A stretch of DNA of 64,000 nt from NCBI RefSeq assembly GCF_017355205.1, contig NZ_JADIJK010000004.1:62001-126000 (forward strand), read 5' to 3'. Each line of letters opens with the position of its first letter. The first letter of the stretch is position 1. The position numbers were made by a program, and so were the translations under genes. Of this stretch, positions 56,262-64,000 are shown one piece after another. The notes under the pieces were generated by a model, which worked only from the letters and a program-made list of their open reading frames with translations, searched no databases and was not told the DNA's origin. Origin of the DNA: Bacillus sp. SD088. GTDB lineage: Bacteria > Bacillota > Bacilli > Bacillales > Bacillaceae_C.

Positions 56262-56285
56262 GAGAGGCGGAAAAAACCGCCTCTC
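56262..56285 (-). terminator. Terminator after the SASP gene
   Basis: GAGAGGCGG-TTTTTT-CCGCCTCTC, then TTTACTTT on the minus strand. It may also stop nadK transcripts coming the other way, though that side lacks T's. Confidence 0.75.
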
Positions 56286-56305
56286 AATCCAGTTACTATA
56301 TGTGA

Positions 56306-56503
56306 TTATTGATGTCCGCCCATTTGTTGTTGTGCCATTTGGACAAGACGCTTTGTGATTTCTCCACCAACAGATCCGTTAGCACGAGAAGTTGTATCAG
56401 CTCCAAGATTCACACCAAATTCTTGAGCAATTTCGGTTTTCATTTGGTTTAGAGCTTGTTCAGCTCCAGGTACTACAAGTTGGTTGCTGTTATTGCTTGG
56501 CAT
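56306..56503 (-). CDS. Alpha/beta-type small acid-soluble spore protein
   Basis: 65 residues. Coats and protects DNA in the dormant spore and is degraded by the GPR protease on germination. The GPR cleavage segment ([12 protein letters not shown], cut after the first Glu of the E-I/F-A motif) and the second conserved block ([12 protein letters not shown]) are intact; short Gln-rich C-terminus. ATG 56503 has GGGAGGTGA five bases upstream; the 19 extra codons of the frame overlap the sigma-G promoter. Close to B. subtilis SspA/B. Confidence 0.96.
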   Translation of the reverse strand: MPSNNSNQLVVPGAEQALNQMKTEIAQEFGVNLGADTTSRANGSVGGEITKRLVQMAQQQMGGHQ

Positions 56504-56525
56504 GTGTCTCACCTCCCTGTAAGTG

Positions 56526-56556
56526 TAGAATGTGCAAAAACACATGCCATCATTCA
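56526..56556 (-). promoter_or_regulatory. Sigma-G promoter of the SASP gene
   Basis: TGAATGA (56556-56550), 17-nt spacer, CATTCTA (56532-56526). Each box differs by one base from the forespore consensus TGAATAA / CATACTA. 22 nt before the start codon. Confidence 0.75.
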
Positions 56557-56639
56557 TCATTCGATTGGTAATTATTGTTATTCTTTAAATAGTGACTTTT
56601 CTCGTTGTTTTTTAGGCTTATCAAGAATATGACAAACCA

Positions 56640-57848
56640 CTATAAAAGACTATCTAGATCTGCAGTGGCTGATTGCTTCCGCGCACTAATCATAATCGTT
56701 TCAGTCTTACCCACCGCTTCTTCAAGTAGAGGATTCCAATCGACTTTTTCTTCAAACTGCTCCATCTTCTCCAATTTCGGTTTTGTTTTCGGCGACGGTG
56801 GAGTGAAAATCGTGCAACAATCTTCATATGGTCGATTCGAAATCTCGATTGTATCAATCTTTTCCGCGATCTGAATAATCTCTAATTTATCCATCGCGAT
56901 CAATGGGCGAATAATCGGAGTGTTCGTAACTGCATTAATCGCAAGCATGCTTTCCATTGTTTGACTTGCTACTTGACCTAAACTTTCCCCTGTTACAATC
57001 GCAAGTCCACCTTGTTTTTTTCTAATTTCTTCTGTAATTCGAAGCATCATTCTTCTTGTAGCCGTCATAGAGAAACCAGATGGAATTTCTTTATGGATAA
57101 CTTGCTGAATCCCAGCGAAGGGGACAATATGAACTTTTACACTTCCCGAATATTGAGCAAGTTTCTGTGCTAAATCCAACACTTTTTGCTTAGCACGCTC
57201 ACTTGTAAAAGGGGGACTATGAAAATGCACAGCTTCGATTCCCACTCCCCTTTTCATCGTTAAATAGCCTGCCACAGGGCTATCGATTCCTCCTGAAAGC
57301 ATTAGCATCGCTTTTCCAGAGGATGCGACTGGAAATCCTCCAGCTCCTAGAATGATTTGACCTGAAATATAGGCAGCATCCTGTCTAATTTCTACAATAA
57401 GATTTAAATCAGGTTGCTTCACATCCACTTTAATTTCATCCAGATGAATCAAAATATGTGCACCAACCGCATGATTTAATCCATTCGTATCATATTCAAA
57501 GGTCTTATCTGTCCGACGTGCAGAGATTTTAAACGTATTTCCTGGGGAATGGACTTCCCTAGCGATATGGAGGGCAGCTGCTCGAATCGCTTCTATATTC
57601 TTTTCTGTTTTAATAACTGGACTAAAAGATTGAATTCCAAATACATTCTTTAATTGCTCTATAATTGGTTCTACAGATTCACCGTTCAGGACTACGTACA
57701 TGCGATCCCAACCAGATTCAATTTGTGTGTTCTTAAAATCTTGTAATATAAATTGGATATTTTTCTTTAATTTATGGACAAAATGCTTTCGGTTCCGCCC
57801 TTTAAGGGACATTTCGCCATAACGAATCATGATTCTATCATAATTCAT
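56640..57848 (-). CDS. thiI: tRNA 4-thiouridine synthase ThiI
   Basis: Transfers sulfur to U8 of tRNA. 402 residues (B. subtilis 401). N-terminal ferredoxin-like region, THUMP domain (about 60-165), PP-loop LSGGIDSPVAGY near residue 185. No C-terminal rhodanese domain, the normal short form in Bacillus; the AANH catalytic Cys lies in EDCCTIF. Immediately downstream of the cysteine desulfurase that feeds it sulfur (4-nt gap). Confidence 0.96.
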   Translation of the reverse strand: MNYDRIMIRYGEMSLKGRNRKHFVHKLKKNIQFILQDFKNTQIESGWDRMYVVLNGESVEPIIEQLKNVFGIQSFSPVIKTEKNIEAIRAAALHIAREVHSPGNTFKISARRTDKTFEYDTNGLNHAVGAHILIHLDEIKVDVKQPDLNLIVEIRQDAAYISGQIILGAGGFPVASSGKAMLMLSGGIDSPVAGYLTMKRGVGIEAVHFHSPPFTSERAKQKVLDLAQKLAQYSGSVKVHIVPFAGIQQVIHKEIPSGFSMTATRRMMLRITEEIRKKQGGLAIVTGESLGQVASQTMESMLAINAVTNTPIIRPLIAMDKLEIIQIAEKIDTIEISNRPYEDCCTIFTPPSPKTKPKLEKMEQFEEKVDWNPLLEEAVGKTETIMISARKQSATADLDSLL

Positions 57849-57852
57849 TGAA

Positions 57853-58998
57853 TCACCCCACTACCTTTTTTAATCTTACGATGATGTCTGTTAATGCCTC
57901 TATAAACTGAATCGCTTCCTGCATGGTATTCTCGTAGGTAAGGCTTATTCGAACAGCGCCTAACGCGATCTCATTCGAAACACCCATCGATTGTAACGTT
58001 GGACTTGATGTTTTATCTTTAGAAGAACAGGCACTTGTCGTTGAAATCATAAAGCCAGCTTCTTCTAAGGCATGGACAAGTACTTCTCCTTTCAATCCAA
58101 CTACAGAGAAGTTGATAATATGCGGTGCCGCAGACTCAGGTGTATGAATGATGGCTTCCGACTGCTTTTTTAATTCAGCAAATAAATAGTCTCTTACCTG
58201 CAAAAGCGAGGCTGCTTTATGAAGGCGGTTCTGCTCCACTAACCGGAATGCTTTGGCCATCGCCACAATGCCGCCTGTATTTTCAGTCCCACTTCTCCAT
58301 GTTTGCTCTTGATTCCCTCCAGTTAAAAGCGGAACAAGTTTAACTCCGTTTCGTTTATAAAGAAAGCCTGTCCCTTTTAAACCATGAAATTTATGAGCTG
58401 AAAATGTACATAAATCAATCCCTGAATCGCGGAGCGGCAAAGCTAATTTTCCGGCGCCTTGAACATGATCAACATGAAAGAGGATTTTCGAATATTCTTT
58501 TAGTCTTTCGCCAATTTCTCGGATTGGTTGAACGGTTCCTACTTCATTATTCACATGAATCAAAGAGACAAGAATGGTCTTGTCCGTAATCGCTTGTTCG
58601 ATGTCGTCAGGATGCACAAGCCCATTCGCCCGCACAGGCAATCTTGTCACTTGGAAATCGAATTTTTCTTCTAATTGTTTCAATGTATTTTCAACAGAGG
58701 CATGTTCAATCTCACTTGTAATCAAGTGATTTCCTCTGCCTTGATATTCTAAGGCCGCTCCTTTAATAGCCAGATTATTTCCTTCCGTGCCTCCTGAAGT
58801 AAAAATAATCTCTGCTGGCTTTACCCCTATTCCATCTGCGATTTGTTGCCTTGCTCCTGTGATCAACTGCTCAGCTTTTCCACCATAATTATGCAAGGAT
58901 GAAGGATTCCCATAAAAATTTTGGTTCACTTTTAGAAAAGAATCTAGAACCTCTTCATATGGCTTCGTTGTTGCACTGTTATCAAAGTATATCAACAT
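57853..58998 (-). CDS. nifZ: Cysteine desulfurase NifZ (ThiI partner)
   Basis: PLP enzyme that moves sulfur from cysteine to ThiI. 381 residues, the B. subtilis NifZ length. N-terminal YFDNSATT, GGTEGNNLAI, the PLP lysine in FSAHKFHGLKGTG, and the active Cys in TTSACSSKDK are intact. ATG 58998 with GAAGGTGTC upstream. Operon nifZ-thiI. Repeat A5 lies 40 nt upstream of the start codon. Confidence 0.95.
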   Translation of the reverse strand: MLIYFDNSATTKPYEEVLDSFLKVNQNFYGNPSSLHNYGGKAEQLITGARQQIADGIGVKPAEIIFTSGGTEGNNLAIKGAALEYQGRGNHLITSEIEHASVENTLKQLEEKFDFQVTRLPVRANGLVHPDDIEQAITDKTILVSLIHVNNEVGTVQPIREIGERLKEYSKILFHVDHVQGAGKLALPLRDSGIDLCTFSAHKFHGLKGTGFLYKRNGVKLVPLLTGGNQEQTWRSGTENTGGIVAMAKAFRLVEQNRLHKAASLLQVRDYLFAELKKQSEAIIHTPESAAPHIINFSVVGLKGEVLVHALEEAGFMISTTSACSSKDKTSSPTLQSMGVSNEIALGAVRISLTYENTMQEAIQFIEALTDIIVRLKKVVG

Positions 58999-59033
58999 GA
59001 CACCTTCTATATTTTTTAGTTATTTTTCCAGTT

Positions 59034-59153
59034 AGGATGTTCAAAAAGTCCGGTAAAAACTTGCACAGACTGTACAAATGTCGGACGTTTGCAATTGACG
59101 CCAGTCCCTTTAGGCGACTTGGGTCCTTTTTAACTTTCTTTTTGAACACGCAC
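59034..59153. repeat. Family A interspersed repeat (copy A5)
   Basis: 120 bp: AGGATGTTCAAAAAGTCCGGTAAAAA at the left, CTTTTTGAACACGCAC at the right. Inner arms include GTCGGACG...GACGCC and a short TTGGGTCC block. It stands between ezrA's terminator and nifZ and must sit near the nifZ promoter. Confidence 0.85.
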
Positions 59154-59179
59154 AGTTAATAATCATATCATATTTTTTC

Positions 59180-59220
59180 AAAAAAAATAAGAAGAGCTTT
59201 GGTGAGCTCCTCTTATTTTA
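59180..59220 (-). terminator. Terminator after ezrA
   Basis: AAAATAAGAGGAGCT/AGCTCTTCTTATTTT (15 bp, one G-T) around CACCAA, followed by TTTT on the minus strand. Confidence 0.93.
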
Positions 59221-59250
59221 TTCGATTCTTCCCATGATAACGAATTTTAG

Positions 59251-60966
59251 CTAGGAACGAGAATATTCATGACTCTCGTAGATTTCCTCGATGCGTTTTA
59301 GGGCACCTGGTTCGATTTTTTCTACTGCAGTTGCTGCTTGTTCGAGTGCAGCTGTATATTCATAACTTCGAAAGGCTTGTTCTGCCTCTTCTAAATTGAC
59401 GGCTAACTCGGAACTTTGTGTACGATAACGGTTTGCATATTGAATCACGCGTTCTGCAAGCATAGCCGTTTCAATATGCTCTTCCGTTTTCTCATAAAGA
59501 TGATCAACGGTATCCTTTGCTTCATCAAGGTATTTCTGAACTAAACTCATATTCAAAGGTTTTTCATTTAAGCTTGTATATACCTTTCCAATTTGCTCTT
59601 CTGCACGATCATATAGAGATTCGCAATCCGGCGGAAGTCCAGGCATATGACTATTATGAACAAGCCGGATCATTTCTTTAATCCTTCTCTGACATGCATG
59701 AGCACTTTCTTTTGCGTCTAATTCATCCTTGCGCAAATTATGAAGACGTTCTGTAAATTTTTCTTGCTCTTGTTTTACCTGTTTCAATTGTTCATCAATG
59801 TCCTTCAATTCTTCTTCCAATTGTGAATAAGGGGTCAGCTGATCAGTTAATTTCGCCTGTAAAAGCTCGTATCTTTTCACCAATTGATGAAAGGATTTGT
59901 CTACCTTCTTCGGTATTTCAAGTTCTTTCTCTTGTAACTGATAACTATTTTGCACAATCTTTGTTTCGTGGTTCATTTCATTATTCTTTTCCAGCAATTG
60001 TTCGAGGGTATCTTCTACTTTCTCTCCCTCTTGTAAAATATAATGCTTCCCATACACTTCTTTTTCTAGCAAATCGTAAAGTGTCTCTATTTTGTCCTTC
60101 ACCTCTTGAAGTCCTTCTTCAACAGGCAGTACCTCCGCTTGTTGTAAAGCTTTCAAATAATGGTCAATTTGCTTCGATAATTCTTCTAGTTGTTTCTCCA
60201 TTTGCAGATGTTCAAGTATAAAGCCTTGCTGGCTCATTTCCTTATAGCCGCTTTTCAGATCATCGACTTGTGATGGAAGAATGGACTGACATTCAGTGAG
60301 CAGATCAGGAACTTTTTCCATTTTCGCCCCTAATTCCTCCATCTCTGAGGTAAGAACTAAAACAACCTCACGAGCCTGTAAATAATTGCCCTGATCTGTT
60401 AATTCTTGATAATGATTGATCTTCTCCTCAACTGATTTTAATAAGGCTTCTAATTTTTCACCTGCTATGCCAAACAAATGGCGATGGGCCAAAAGATATT
60501 TTTTATTTTCCTGATATTGTTTGAACACATCAGTCATTTCTTTTCTATTTTCCTCTTCACTGCCCACAACCTCGTTTAATTCCTTCAGAATGGCATCCAT
60601 ATCCTTTTCGATCACGCCTAATAATTCTTTTACCTTTCGATTACTCTCTTTCGCCTGCTTAAATCGATATTTATCGGCAAATTCTTCGGAAGCAAAAATC
60701 ATTTCATCAACCTTAGGTAGGCGCACAGTCAGAATGTCATCCCAATCGCTTCGCCACCGTTCAAACATTTCCTCCGTTTCTCCCGTCATGTTCAATTGCT
60801 TCACTTTCGCCATTTCTTCTGCAATAGGACGGTTCATCAATTCTAATTTTTGAGAATCTAGCTGATCAACCTCTTTATAATATTTTTTCCTTATTATGTA
60901 TCCCACTACGAATAAAACTAGTATGATCAATATTGCAGATATTAAAATCTCCACACCGTAATTCAT
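59251..60966 (-). CDS. ezrA: Septation ring formation regulator EzrA
   Basis: Membrane-anchored inhibitor of aberrant FtsZ ring formation and division-site organiser. 571 residues (B. subtilis 562): one N-terminal transmembrane helix (about 6-25) with the topology Nout-Ccyt, then an almost continuous coiled coil of spectrin-like repeats rich in Glu, Lys, Gln and Leu. ATG 60966 with GGGGGCTTACA upstream. Monocistronic. Confidence 0.95.
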   Translation of the reverse strand: MNYGVEILISAILIILVLFVVGYIIRKKYYKEVDQLDSQKLELMNRPIAEEMAKVKQLNMTGETEEMFERWRSDWDDILTVRLPKVDEMIFASEEFADKYRFKQAKESNRKVKELLGVIEKDMDAILKELNEVVGSEEENRKEMTDVFKQYQENKKYLLAHRHLFGIAGEKLEALLKSVEEKINHYQELTDQGNYLQAREVVLVLTSEMEELGAKMEKVPDLLTECQSILPSQVDDLKSGYKEMSQQGFILEHLQMEKQLEELSKQIDHYLKALQQAEVLPVEEGLQEVKDKIETLYDLLEKEVYGKHYILQEGEKVEDTLEQLLEKNNEMNHETKIVQNSYQLQEKELEIPKKVDKSFHQLVKRYELLQAKLTDQLTPYSQLEEELKDIDEQLKQVKQEQEKFTERLHNLRKDELDAKESAHACQRRIKEMIRLVHNSHMPGLPPDCESLYDRAEEQIGKVYTSLNEKPLNMSLVQKYLDEAKDTVDHLYEKTEEHIETAMLAERVIQYANRYRTQSSELAVNLEEAEQAFRSYEYTAALEQAATAVEKIEPGALKRIEEIYESHEYSRS

Positions 60967-61336
60967 TGTAAGCCCCCTGTTTCTCAGTCATTCCTGTATG
61001 CATTTATATGTAAATGAAATTAAATTTTGTGTTATATTCCTCTATAATACCATGTCAACGACAATTTTTGACTATTAAAAGCATTTTTTTACGAGAAAAT
61101 ACGGTGAAACTTTAATTAGTGGGGATTTAGACGTATAGGATGTAAGTCATACTGACAAAGATATCCGGGTATTGTTATGAATTTGTAGTAGAAAAAGGAG
61201 ATAAATAAGAGAAAAAAAGACAAAAGCACAAAAGGCTAAAGGCGTGACAACGATTATCACGCCTTGCAGGCAAACAAACCATCAAATTAAGCAAACCGGC
61301 TATCATAGGGGCAAAAACGCCGTTGAAAAAGGCCAA
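60967..61336. other. Intergenic region upstream of ezrA
   Basis: Non-coding. Holds a block GTGAAACTTTAATTAGTGGGGAT (61104) resembling 38842, TATAGGATGTAAGTC, and hairpin AAGGCGTGA/TCACGCCTT (61239-61265) without a good T tract. The ezrA promoter was not identified. Confidence 0.5.
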
Positions 61337-61481
61337 CGGCTAATAAAATGAATGCAACAGCTAATAGAACGACTTTAACAGCGAGTAGAGTGCTTTCAAC
61401 GGCTAATAGAACACGCCCAATGGCTAATAGACAGCTTCCAACGGCTAATAAAATGAACGCAACAGCTAATAGAACTTGGGA
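61337..61481. repeat. 21-bp tandem repeat array
   Basis: Six and nine-tenths units: starts at 61337, 61358, 61379, 61400, 61421, 61442, 61463. Consensus CRGCTAATARAA then 9 variable bases. Units 1 and 6 are almost identical, as are 2 and 7, suggesting duplication of a larger block. On the minus strand one frame reads repeated LLAV heptapeptides, but it has no start codon. Between ezrA and refZ. Confidence 0.88.
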
Positions 61482-61519
61482 GAAACTTGTCCAATGTAGT
61501 CTCTAATTCCAGCCCTTCC

Positions 61520-62173
61520 TTAAAAACCGTTTGAAGCAGCTGATTCAATTGACTTTACAATGTTTTGTTGACCTGACCACGATTCTAGCCATTTACTAAT
61601 CATTCCATAATATTTATCAATAAAATAGGGTTCATGCGGGCCCATCCCCCAAACTTCTGATACATATAAACTATTGACATAAGGCATCATGAGAATTCCT
61701 TTTAATTGAATAATTAACATACTAATTGGAAACGCCATTTTTTGCTCTTTCAAAGTGGCCTGGATCAAATTCTTCAGAAAGAAGCGCTCTTTCATTAAAT
61801 AAGTGGAGATGATTTCACGGGACGTTTGCGAATCAATACTGATTTCCCTCCATACAAAACGCGCAAGTAACTTATGTTCACTTTGAAAAACTAAAATTCG
61901 TTTTATCGCTCTTTTTAGACAATGATCTGCTTGATCTTTATCCAATTTTCCTGTTTCTTCTTCCAAACAGGTTAAATAGGGCTCAAAAAATCGGATCAGA
62001 CATTCTTCTAATAGCCCCTGTTTCCCCTTAAAATAATAGGAAATATTAGCAGCATTGATCTGCGCCTCAGTAGCGATATCACGGATCGTCGTCCCCTTAT
62101 ATCCTTTTGCGTAAAATAATTCAATAGCAGCTTCTACAATTGCCTCTTTTGTTGTTCCTTGCCGATTTGCCAT
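61520..62173 (-). CDS. refZ: TetR-family DNA-binding protein RefZ
   Basis: 217 residues: N-terminal TetR helix-turn-helix (about 8-55, TTIRDIATEAQINAANISYYF) and a helical C-terminal domain. In B. subtilis RefZ (YttP) binds origin-proximal sites and limits FtsZ near the chromosome pole during sporulation. Position next to ytsP/dgcP matches. ATG 62173 is weakly preceded by GGGGACGG. No RefZ-binding palindrome was seen in the window. Confidence 0.9.
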   Translation of the reverse strand: MANRQGTTKEAIVEAAIELFYAKGYKGTTIRDIATEAQINAANISYYFKGKQGLLEECLIRFFEPYLTCLEEETGKLDKDQADHCLKRAIKRILVFQSEHKLLARFVWREISIDSQTSREIISTYLMKERFFLKNLIQATLKEQKMAFPISMLIIQLKGILMMPYVNSLYVSEVWGMGPHEPYFIDKYYGMISKWLESWSGQQNIVKSIESAASNGF

Positions 62174-62266
62174 TCATCCGTCCCCCAATCTCTTGAACAA
62201 TTTAAGCGAATATGAGAAAATAATATGCATTTTAGGACTCTGATCGAAATTCTACTTATTCAAATA

Positions 62267-62379
62267 CGTGTTCAAAAAGAAAAAAGTCGACGATTACGCT
62301 GACGTCAATTGCAAACGCCTGACAATAGTACATCCTGTATGTCGAAAAATCGCAGTATCATTTTTATTTTGAACATCCT
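62267..62379. repeat. Family A interspersed repeat (copy A6, inverted)
   Basis: Starts CGTGTTCAAAAAG and ends TTTTGAACATCC: the other copies reversed. Contains hairpin GTAC-ATCCT-GTAT (62328-62340). Fills most of the divergent refZ-ytsP gap (62174-62474), so both promoters are in or beside it. Confidence 0.83.
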
Positions 62380-62474
62380 ATACAAACCATTTCGGTAAGA
62401 AAAGAAGAATCCCTTTCAATACTTATCGACAGTTTCTTTAGGGTATGTCGAAAGGGAGAAAAGGAGGAAGAATT

Positions 62475-62954
62475 TTGTTTAAAGCACAAGCCTATGATGG
62501 CAACGCGAAAGACCAATCTAAACTTCTCATAAAACAGCTTAAGTCTCTTTTAGAGGGGGAGCCGAACACAATTGCAAACTTGAGTAATGCTTCTGCTCTC
62601 TTAAATCAATTTTTAGAACGAATTAATTGGGTTGGTTTTTATTTAGTGGAAAATAATGAACTTGTTTTAGGACCATTTCAGGGATTACCAGCCTGTATTC
62701 GAATTCCTTTCAAGAAAGGAGTCTGTGGAACGGCAGCCGCAACAGAAAAAACGATCGTGGTAGAGGATGTCAATGCCTTCCCTGGACATATCGCCTGTGA
62801 TGCAGCATCACAATCAGAAATCGTGATCCCCATTTTTAAAAATGGAGAATTATTTGGTGTACTAGACATTGATAGTCCTGAAAAAAAGCGGTTTGATCAT
62901 ACCGACCAAACCATTTTGGAAGAGTTCGTTCGAGAGCTGGAGAGGTTTCTATAA
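62475..62954 (+). CDS. ytsP: Free methionine-(R)-sulfoxide reductase (GAF type) YtsP
   Basis: 159-residue GAF-domain enzyme of the fRMsr family that reduces free methionine-R-sulfoxide. The three expected cysteines occur in PACIRIPF, GVCGTAAA and HIACDAASQ. TTG 62475 is selected: AAAGGAGG lies seven bases upstream, inside the longer frame that begins at 62445. Single gene, divergent from refZ and convergent with the cyclase. Confidence 0.93.
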   Translation: MFKAQAYDGNAKDQSKLLIKQLKSLLEGEPNTIANLSNASALLNQFLERINWVGFYLVENNELVLGPFQGLPACIRIPFKKGVCGTAAATEKTIVVEDVNAFPGHIACDAASQSEIVIPIFKNGELFGVLDIDSPEKKRFDHTDQTILEEFVRELERFL

Positions 62955-62960
62955 GGTCAA

Positions 62961-63107
62961 AAAAGAAGAGAATGGGACATAAGTGTTTTCATTAAAGAAA
63001 AAACGAATTACTATCATGCATAAAATTCGCTTCGGAAATATACCTCGCTATGATATATTGTTCTTCTTTAATTCATAGCATTTTAGTTATGTCCAGGCTC
63101 TTCTTTT
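62961..63107. terminator. Large inverted repeat between ytsP and the cyclase gene
   Basis: Outer arms AAAAGAAGAG...GGACATAA (62961-62982) and TTATGTCC...CTCTTCTTTT (63087-63107) with a 4-base mismatch bubble; inner hairpin CGAATT/AATTCG nested between. Long stem ending in TTTTCC on the plus strand; probable bidirectional terminator for convergent genes. Confidence 0.65.
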
Positions 63108-63108
63108 C

Positions 63109-64000
63109 CTAAGACGAAATTTTAATTTGATTTTTCCCAGAGTTCTTCGCTTCATATAATGCTGTATCGGCACGACTGAACAAGTCAGATACATTACCCG
63201 CTTGAGTTTTTCCCCAACAGGCAATCCCACAGGATATGGTTACTCTAGGATTAGTCTTTTCTGAAATATACTTACGCAATCGTTCAGCAACAATTAATCC
63301 ACTTTTCAAGGAAATACCAGGAAGGTAAACAGCAAGCTCTTCGCCGCCCCAACGAGCGGCTGTATCTGATGCACGAAGACTTGATTGAATCAATTCTGCT
63401 ACTTGGATCAATACTTTATCACCTGTTTGATGACCATATGTATCATTCACCTGTTTAAAGTCATCTAAATCAATCAAAATAAATGTTCCCTCTCGGTCAT
63501 GTTGCATCGAGGCTTTTATCCGCTCATCTAAATACCCTCGAGAAAATAGCTGTGTCAGTTGATCCGTAATCACCATTTTTTCCAGCTGTTCACGTAGAAA
63601 CATATTTATAACGCTTAAAGAAGAGCGTTGTACAAGCGTTTGAAATAAGCGAAACATGTCAAACGTGAACATATAAGGTGCCTCTCCAACCAGGATTACA
63701 AACCCCTTCCATGACTGACTATGAAAATACGCAGCCATTAAAGAACCTACACTTTTTTCAAGCATGTTTGGTAAATTTTCCGTTTTTCCCATAAATAAGC
63801 TTTCTTCATCATTTCCAATCTGTTCATAGATAAAATGGACTATGTGCTTTCCTGCCTTCCTTTTAAAGAATGTAGAACTTTCTTGTAGAACTATTGGTCC
63901 TGTATCCTTTAAAATTACATACCCTACTTCAGAGCTTTGAAATATTTGTGTAATTTGTCTATGCAAATAACGAATGGCCTCTTTGTATGTTGAAATTGAA
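63109..64000 (-). CDS. dgcP: GAF-GGDEF diguanylate cyclase, 3' part (runs off window)
   Basis: Synthesises cyclic di-GMP. The ~296 codons present are the end of a GAF-like sensor region and the complete GGDEF domain (about the last 165 residues). The active-site loop is GGEEL, an allowed variant (GG[DE]E[FL]); DQLTQLFSRGYLDER opens the domain. The allosteric I-site RxxD is not obvious. The frame is open to base 64000, so the start lies outside. The position next to ytsP corresponds to B. subtilis dgcP (ytrP), a ~570-residue protein. Confidence 0.9.
   Translation of the reverse strand, partial: SISTYKEAIRYLHRQITQIFQSSEVGYVILKDTGPIVLQESSTFFKRKAGKHIVHFIYEQIGNDEESLFMGKTENLPNMLEKSVGSLMAAYFHSQSWKGFVILVGEAPYMFTFDMFRLFQTLVQRSSLSVINMFLREQLEKMVITDQLTQLFSRGYLDERIKASMQHDREGTFILIDLDDFKQVNDTYGHQTGDKVLIQVAELIQSSLRASDTAARWGGEELAVYLPGISLKSGLIVAERLRKYISEKTNPRVTISCGIACWGKTQAGNVSDLFSRADTALYEAKNSGKNQIKISS

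Noticed and set aside
61337-61481. Gene encoding LLAV heptad repeats
   Set aside because: The frame is preceded by a stop with no start codon between, and is shorter than 70 codons.

Overview
The window is an A+T-rich, almost wholly minus-strand piece of a spore-forming Bacillaceae chromosome. The gene order from thrS to ytsP/dgcP follows the Bacillus subtilis thrS-dnaI-dnaB-polA-citZ-pyk-accDA-dnaE-argGH-ackA-ezrA-refZ region. Spore genes (an alpha/beta SASP behind a sigma-G-like promoter, ytrHI, ytfJ, ytaF, ytxC, refZ) support an endospore former. No rRNA, tRNA, CRISPR, transposase or prophage gene was recognised. The genus cannot be fixed from this sequence alone.

Layout. 1-5.2 kb: thrS (cut by the window edge) with a complete T-box leader, ytxC, and the replication-initiation genes dnaI and dnaB with nrdR. 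5.3-10.5 kb: coaE, ytaF, mutM, polA. 10.7-17.4 kb: an hflK-hflC pair where B. subtilis has phoPR, a MaoC-like protein, and the TCA operon citZ-icd-mdh. 17.6-27 kb: ytwI, ytvI, fxsA, the glycolytic pair pfkA-pyk, acetyl-CoA carboxylase accD-accA, malic enzyme. 27.4-38.8 kb: dnaE, ytrH-ytrI, nrnA, ytpI, ytoI, ytkL, an M24 dipeptidase, ald. 39-46 kb: a Usp protein, argG-argH with two arginine-repressor-like boxes, an EcsC protein, ackA, ytxK. 46.4-52 kb is the least conserved stretch: a metallophosphoesterase, a Tpx lacking its resolving cysteine, a DUF418 membrane protein, and a decayed BceRSAB-type peptide-detoxification module of which only the permease is intact. 52.5-64 kb: ytfJ-ytfI, yteJ, sppA, nadK, SASP, thiI with its cysteine desulfurase, ezrA, refZ, ytsP and the 3' part of a diguanylate cyclase.

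Metabolically the window carries the lower glycolytic entry (pfkA, pyk), the oxidative TCA entry (citZ, icd, mdh), overflow and C4 handling (ackA, malic enzyme, ald), fatty-acid initiation (accDA) and the last two arginine steps.

The striking non-coding content is a dense set of interspersed repeats in nearly every long intergenic gap. Family A is MITE-like with GTTCAAAAAG-type ends. Family B often abuts stop codons and contains a hairpin whose arms change together between copies. Family C has two inverted copies. Several family A and B copies carry small hairpins with an RUCCU terminal loop, the feature I recall for the Bacillaceae-1 RNA motif. Two unrelated tandem arrays (53-bp and 21-bp units) are also present. 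Many start codons were moved inward from the longest open frame to a GTG/TTG/ATG with a good Shine-Dalgarno sequence, which usually restores the length I remember for the B. subtilis protein.
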